NCBI GenBank assembly: GCA_947498645.1
Contig: CANMKS010000001.1
Span: 1,588,032 to 1,652,031 of the forward strand
From: an uncultured Paracoccaceae bacterium
Lineage (GTDB): Bacteria > Pseudomonadota > Alphaproteobacteria > Rhodobacterales > Rhodobacteraceae
DNA length: 64,000 bases
Direction: 5' to 3'
The number at the start of each line of letters is the position of its first letter. Position 1 is the first letter of the stretch. This document shows, piece after piece, positions 61,513 to 64,000 of the stretch. The notes beneath the pieces are model-generated. The model was not told the DNA's origin. It saw only the letters and a program-made list of their open reading frames with translations, and searched no databases. The translations under genes and the position numbers were made by a program.

Positions 61513-62448
61513 ATGACTTTGGATTTACCCTCTCCCGCATCGCCGTTCAATATCGGAACCCGTGGATCGCCCCTGGCTTTGGCCCAGGCGCATGAGACCC
61601 GCGCGCGGTTGATGGCGGCGTTTGATTTGCCTGAAAACGCCTTTGAGATTTGCATCATCAAGGTGACAGGTGATGCCATTCAGGACCGTCCGTTAAAAGA
61701 GATCGGCGGCAAGGGTCTGTTCACACGCGAAATCGAAGAGGCGCTGCTGGACGGGTCCATTGATATCGCCGTGCATTCGATGAAGGATATGCCGGTTGAA
61801 CAGCCCGGTGGGCTGCTGCTGGACACATATCTGCCCCGCGAGGATGTGCGCGATGCTTTTGTGTCGCTGAGTGCGAAAGGTTTGGGCGATCTGGCAGAAG
61901 GCGCTACGGTTGGTACGTCCTCATTGCGCCGCCGCGCGCAGCTTTTGGCGCGACGTCCGGATCTGAATGTCGTTGAGTTTCGCGGCAATGTGCAGACCCG
62001 GTTGAAGAAACTGGCGGATGGTGTGGCCGAGGCGACCTTTCTGGCGATGGCGGGTTTGAACCGTTTGGGAATGACGGATGTGCCGCGCAGGGCTGTGATG
62101 CCCGAGGATATGCTGCCCGCGGTGGCGCAGGGGGCGATCGGGATCGAGCGGCGCGGTGATGATACACGCGCTGCGGAGATGCTGGAGGCCATTCACGATG
62201 GCCCAACGGGCCAGCGGCTGGCCGCGGAGCGCGCGTTTCTGGCGCATCTGGATGGGTCGTGCGAAACGCCGATTGGTGGTCTGGCTGATCTGGATGGCGG
62301 ATCGCTTCGGCTGCGCGGAGAGATATTGCGCACTGATGGCACGGAAGTGTTCAACGATGACATGACCGGCGACATTGCGGATGGGGCCGAGATGGGGCGC
62401 GCGATGGCCGCGAAGCTTTTGGCGCAGGCTGGTCCGGAGTTTTTCTGA
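61513..62448 (+). CDS. hemC: Hydroxymethylbilane synthase (porphobilinogen deaminase)
   Basis: 311 residues from the ATG at 61513; the track ORF runs back into hemE and is rejected. HemC blocks: NIGTRGSPLALAQAHETR, EIGGKGLFTREIEEALL, IAVHSMKDMP, VGTSSLRRRAQLLARRP, VVEFRGNVQTRLKKL. The C-terminal LDGSCETPIGGLADL contains the dipyrromethane cofactor cysteine. It builds the linear tetrapyrrole from porphobilinogen. Divergent from hemE, with no Shine-Dalgarno before the ATG. Confidence 0.95.
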   Translation: MTLDLPSPASPFNIGTRGSPLALAQAHETRARLMAAFDLPENAFEICIIKVTGDAIQDRPLKEIGGKGLFTREIEEALLDGSIDIAVHSMKDMPVEQPGGLLLDTYLPREDVRDAFVSLSAKGLGDLAEGATVGTSSLRRRAQLLARRPDLNVVEFRGNVQTRLKKLADGVAEATFLAMAGLNRLGMTDVPRRAVMPEDMLPAVAQGAIGIERRGDDTRAAEMLEAIHDGPTGQRLAAERAFLAHLDGSCETPIGGLADLDGGSLRLRGEILRTDGTEVFNDDMTGDIADGAEMGRAMAAKLLAQAGPEFF

Positions 62449-62453
62449 GCGGC

Positions 62454-62511
62454 GAAGGAATTTCGCCGAAATTCCTTCTATCCACGCAAGAAAATTCGCG
62501 AATTTTCTTGC
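62454..62511. repeat. Tandem AT-rich palindrome pair (locus B, hemC-dld)
   Basis: First palindrome 62454-62478: arms GAAGGAATTTCG / CGAAATTCCTTC, 1-base centre. Second 62486-62511: perfect, arms GCAAGAAAATTCG / CGAATTTTCTTGC. A 7-base gap separates them. The layout matches locus A at 30352-30403. It fills the gap between the two stop codons of convergent genes, where it may end both transcripts. Confidence 0.7.
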
Positions 62512-63924
62512 TCAGGCGGGCGGGATCACCTTTCCGGGATTGAGGATATTATTTGGATCAAGTGCTGCTTTGATTGCCCGCATTGTATCCAGTGCAACCG
62601 GATCCTTGCGCCGTTTCATGGTGTCCAGCTTTGACACCCCGATCCCGTGTTCCGCACTGAATGACCCGCCCAGTTCCTGCACCACATCTTCGACCGCTTC
62701 GACCAGTGCATTCATCGCATCGGGATCATTGCGGCTGATATAGCTGGTGTGGTGAATGTTGCCGTCGCCCAGATGGGCCACGATGACCTCACTGGCGTCG
62801 GGATCAATGGCCTTGATGCGCGGGGTCAGCATGTCTTGAAACGTCGCGACCCTGTCCAGTGGCACGGCCACGTCCGTATTCACGAAGACCCCGCCAAAAA
62901 AGGCGACCTCGCCTGCATCTTCGCGCCGTTTCCAGATGTCGCGGCGCTGGGCCTCATTCTGGGCGATGACCGCGTCCAAGACGGTGCCTTGTTCCAGCAT
63001 TGCGCCCAGCGTGTCCTCTAGCAGTGTCACGACGGGCAGGCTGCCATCCGGGGCGGGCAGGGCGTCGCGGGCCATGGTGGCCGCCACTTCGATCATGATG
63101 TTGACGTCATAGGCGTCTTCAAAGGGAGGCTGGGCATCGGGGAACAATTCGCGATGCTTGTCGATGTAACTGCGGGGCATGTATTCAAAAGCCTCGACCC
63201 CACCGCCGGTGGCGCTTTGCAGTTGATGCAGCAGGTCGAGCGCGTCGGGCAAGGACCGTACCGCGACCATCGCGGTGGCATAGGCGCGGGGTTTGGGACG
63301 CAGTTTCAGCACAGCGGCGGTGATGACCCCCAATGTGCCTTCTGCCCCGATCATCAGATTGCGCAGATCAAGGCCGGAGTTGTCCTTGTGCAGCTCGCTC
63401 ATCAAATTCATGATCCGTCCGTCGGACATCACAACCTCAAGCCCCAGGCACAGCCCGCGTGTGCTGCCGTAGCGCACGACGTTGGAGCCGCCGGCATTGG
63501 TAGAGAGCAAGCCGCCGATCATGGCAGAACCGCGGGCACCCAGCGTGAGCGGGAAGATCAGATCATGGGCCGCCGCCGCATCGTGCAGGTTGGACAGGAT
63601 GACCCCTGCGCCAACGGTGGCGGTTTGCCCTGCGGCATTGATTTCTGTGATCGTGTTGAGCCGTTCGACCGAGAGCATCAACGCGCCTTCTGCCAGGGTT
63701 GCGCCGGTCAGCCCTGTGCGGCCGGAGGCGGGCACAACCGGCGTGCCGGTATCATTGGCAATCTTGAGTATCGCGGAGACCTCGGCGGTGCTTGCAGGGC
63801 GCAGGACCGCAAGGGGGGTAGAGGTATAGGCACCCGTCCAGTCCTTGCCGTAGGGCGCGGCGTCATTGCCGGTCAGGATGTGGTCAGCGCCGATGGCTTG
63901 GGCGATTTGATCAAGAACGGACAT
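62512..63924 (-). CDS. FAD-linked D-2-hydroxyacid (D-lactate) dehydrogenase
   Basis: 470 residues from the ATG at 63924 with AGGAGA upstream. PCMH-type FAD-binding domain: TPVVPASGRTGLTGATLAEG near residue 70 and GLLSTNAGGSNVVRYGSTRGLCLGLEVVMSDG. The C-terminal FAD oxidase domain has HLGDGNIHHTSYI, a metal/substrate-binding His pair, and FSAEHGIGVSKLDTMKRRKDP. This is the D-lactate/2-hydroxyglutarate dehydrogenase type, related to GlcD; the exact substrate is open. It overlaps nothing and faces hemC across the palindrome pair. Confidence 0.88.
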   Translation of the reverse strand: MSVLDQIAQAIGADHILTGNDAAPYGKDWTGAYTSTPLAVLRPASTAEVSAILKIANDTGTPVVPASGRTGLTGATLAEGALMLSVERLNTITEINAAGQTATVGAGVILSNLHDAAAAHDLIFPLTLGARGSAMIGGLLSTNAGGSNVVRYGSTRGLCLGLEVVMSDGRIMNLMSELHKDNSGLDLRNLMIGAEGTLGVITAAVLKLRPKPRAYATAMVAVRSLPDALDLLHQLQSATGGGVEAFEYMPRSYIDKHRELFPDAQPPFEDAYDVNIMIEVAATMARDALPAPDGSLPVVTLLEDTLGAMLEQGTVLDAVIAQNEAQRRDIWKRREDAGEVAFFGGVFVNTDVAVPLDRVATFQDMLTPRIKAIDPDASEVIVAHLGDGNIHHTSYISRNDPDAMNALVEAVEDVVQELGGSFSAEHGIGVSKLDTMKRRKDPVALDTMRAIKAALDPNNILNPGKVIPPA

Positions 63925-63982
63925 GCTTGGTCTCCTGTGGTGTTGGTGAGACGCTAGCGGCATACCGCGCAGGGGGGAAGTG

Positions 63983-64000
63983 ATGGCACGCCGGAATTGT
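63983..64000 (+). CDS. Possible start of the next gene (cut by window end)
   Basis: GGGGGGAAGTG directly precedes an ATG, followed by six codons (MARRNC) before the window ends. The strong purine-rich site and divergence from the dehydrogenase gene suggest a real start. The product cannot be named from six residues. Confidence 0.3.

Noticed and set aside
60922-62448. 508-residue forward ORF
   Set aside because: Its first 590 bases are antisense to hemE with no domain; only the part from 61513 is hemC.
63154-63957. 267-residue forward ORF
   Set aside because: Antisense shadow of the FAD-linked dehydrogenase, rich in His/Gln as complement frames are here.
1-64000. CRISPR arrays, tRNA or rRNA genes, insertion sequences, integrases, attachment sites
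   Set aside because: No regularly spaced direct repeats, no cloverleaf-like intergenic segments, and no transposase, recombinase or phage genes were seen on reading both strands.

Overview
The window looks like an ordinary, stable chromosomal stretch of an alphaproteobacterium of the Rhodobacteraceae (Roseobacter group). This is judged from gene families and gene order, not from a search: DUF1013/TrcR, DUF1285, the MoxR-DUF58-DUF4159 cluster, a membrane-anchored cytochrome cy-type protein, an alphaproteobacterial SRP RNA, and hemF/hemE/hemC together. The bases are GC-rich with compact, often overlapping genes. I see no rRNA, tRNA, CRISPR array, insertion sequence, prophage or plasmid gene.

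Layout. 1-4.4 kb: the 5' part of a trypsin-like protease gene, then glcF-glcE-glcD for the glycolate oxidase complex, read leftward from a promoter overlapped by a GntR/FadR-like palindrome. 4.4-6.4 kb: a DUF599 membrane protein, a small exported protein and an EEP-family lipoprotein. 6.4-13.1 kb: a tightly overlapping moxR-DUF58-DUF4159-large membrane protein operon, divergent from a DUF1285 gene. 13.7-17.7 kb: a fatty-acid hydroxylase-type membrane enzyme, hydroxypyruvate isomerase, a VOC protein coupled to a WYL regulator, and a Tat-exported class C beta-lactamase fold protein. 17.8-20.4 kb: an ECF sigma factor translationally coupled to a transmembrane VWA protein. 20.5-29.6 kb: glycosyltransferase, gabD, alpha/beta hydrolase, lipoprotein, RNase T2, TrcR, methyltransferase, LysR regulator and two coupled unknown membrane proteins.

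29.7-36.4 kb: recR, ybaB and dnaX, an ankyrin protein overlapping a tyrosine-phosphatase-like gene, rsgA with a structured leader, and the SRP RNA gene ffs with a clear promoter. 36.4-46.9 kb: a CpdB-type nucleotidase, nudC, an SRPBCC protein, a gcdH-fused E1-acyltransferase operon with a divergent LysR gene, pheA, and a cytochrome c. 47-52.8 kb: yejABEF peptide ABC importer. 52.8-54.6 kb: a second ECF sigma/anti-sigma pair with a small exported protein upstream. 54.6-64 kb: a D,D-carboxypeptidase with a SPOR domain, clpS, an RsmC-like methyltransferase, an SDR lacking its catalytic lysine, a small lipoprotein, the heme genes hemF, hemE and hemC, and an FAD-linked 2-hydroxyacid dehydrogenase.

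Themes. Glyoxylate and 2-hydroxyacid metabolism recurs (glcDEF, hyi, dld). Two ECF sigma loci point to envelope stress sensing. Intergenic DNA is short and rich in perfect palindromes: a tandem AT-rich palindrome pair occurs at two separate loci, a GTACAG array sits between convergent genes, and a 24-bp palindrome covers a stop codon. No obviously new defence or biosynthetic system is present. The best candidates for undescribed biology are the ECF/VWA pair, the recurring palindrome pairs, the ffs-rsgA leader, and the E1/acyltransferase operon that lacks E2 and E3.
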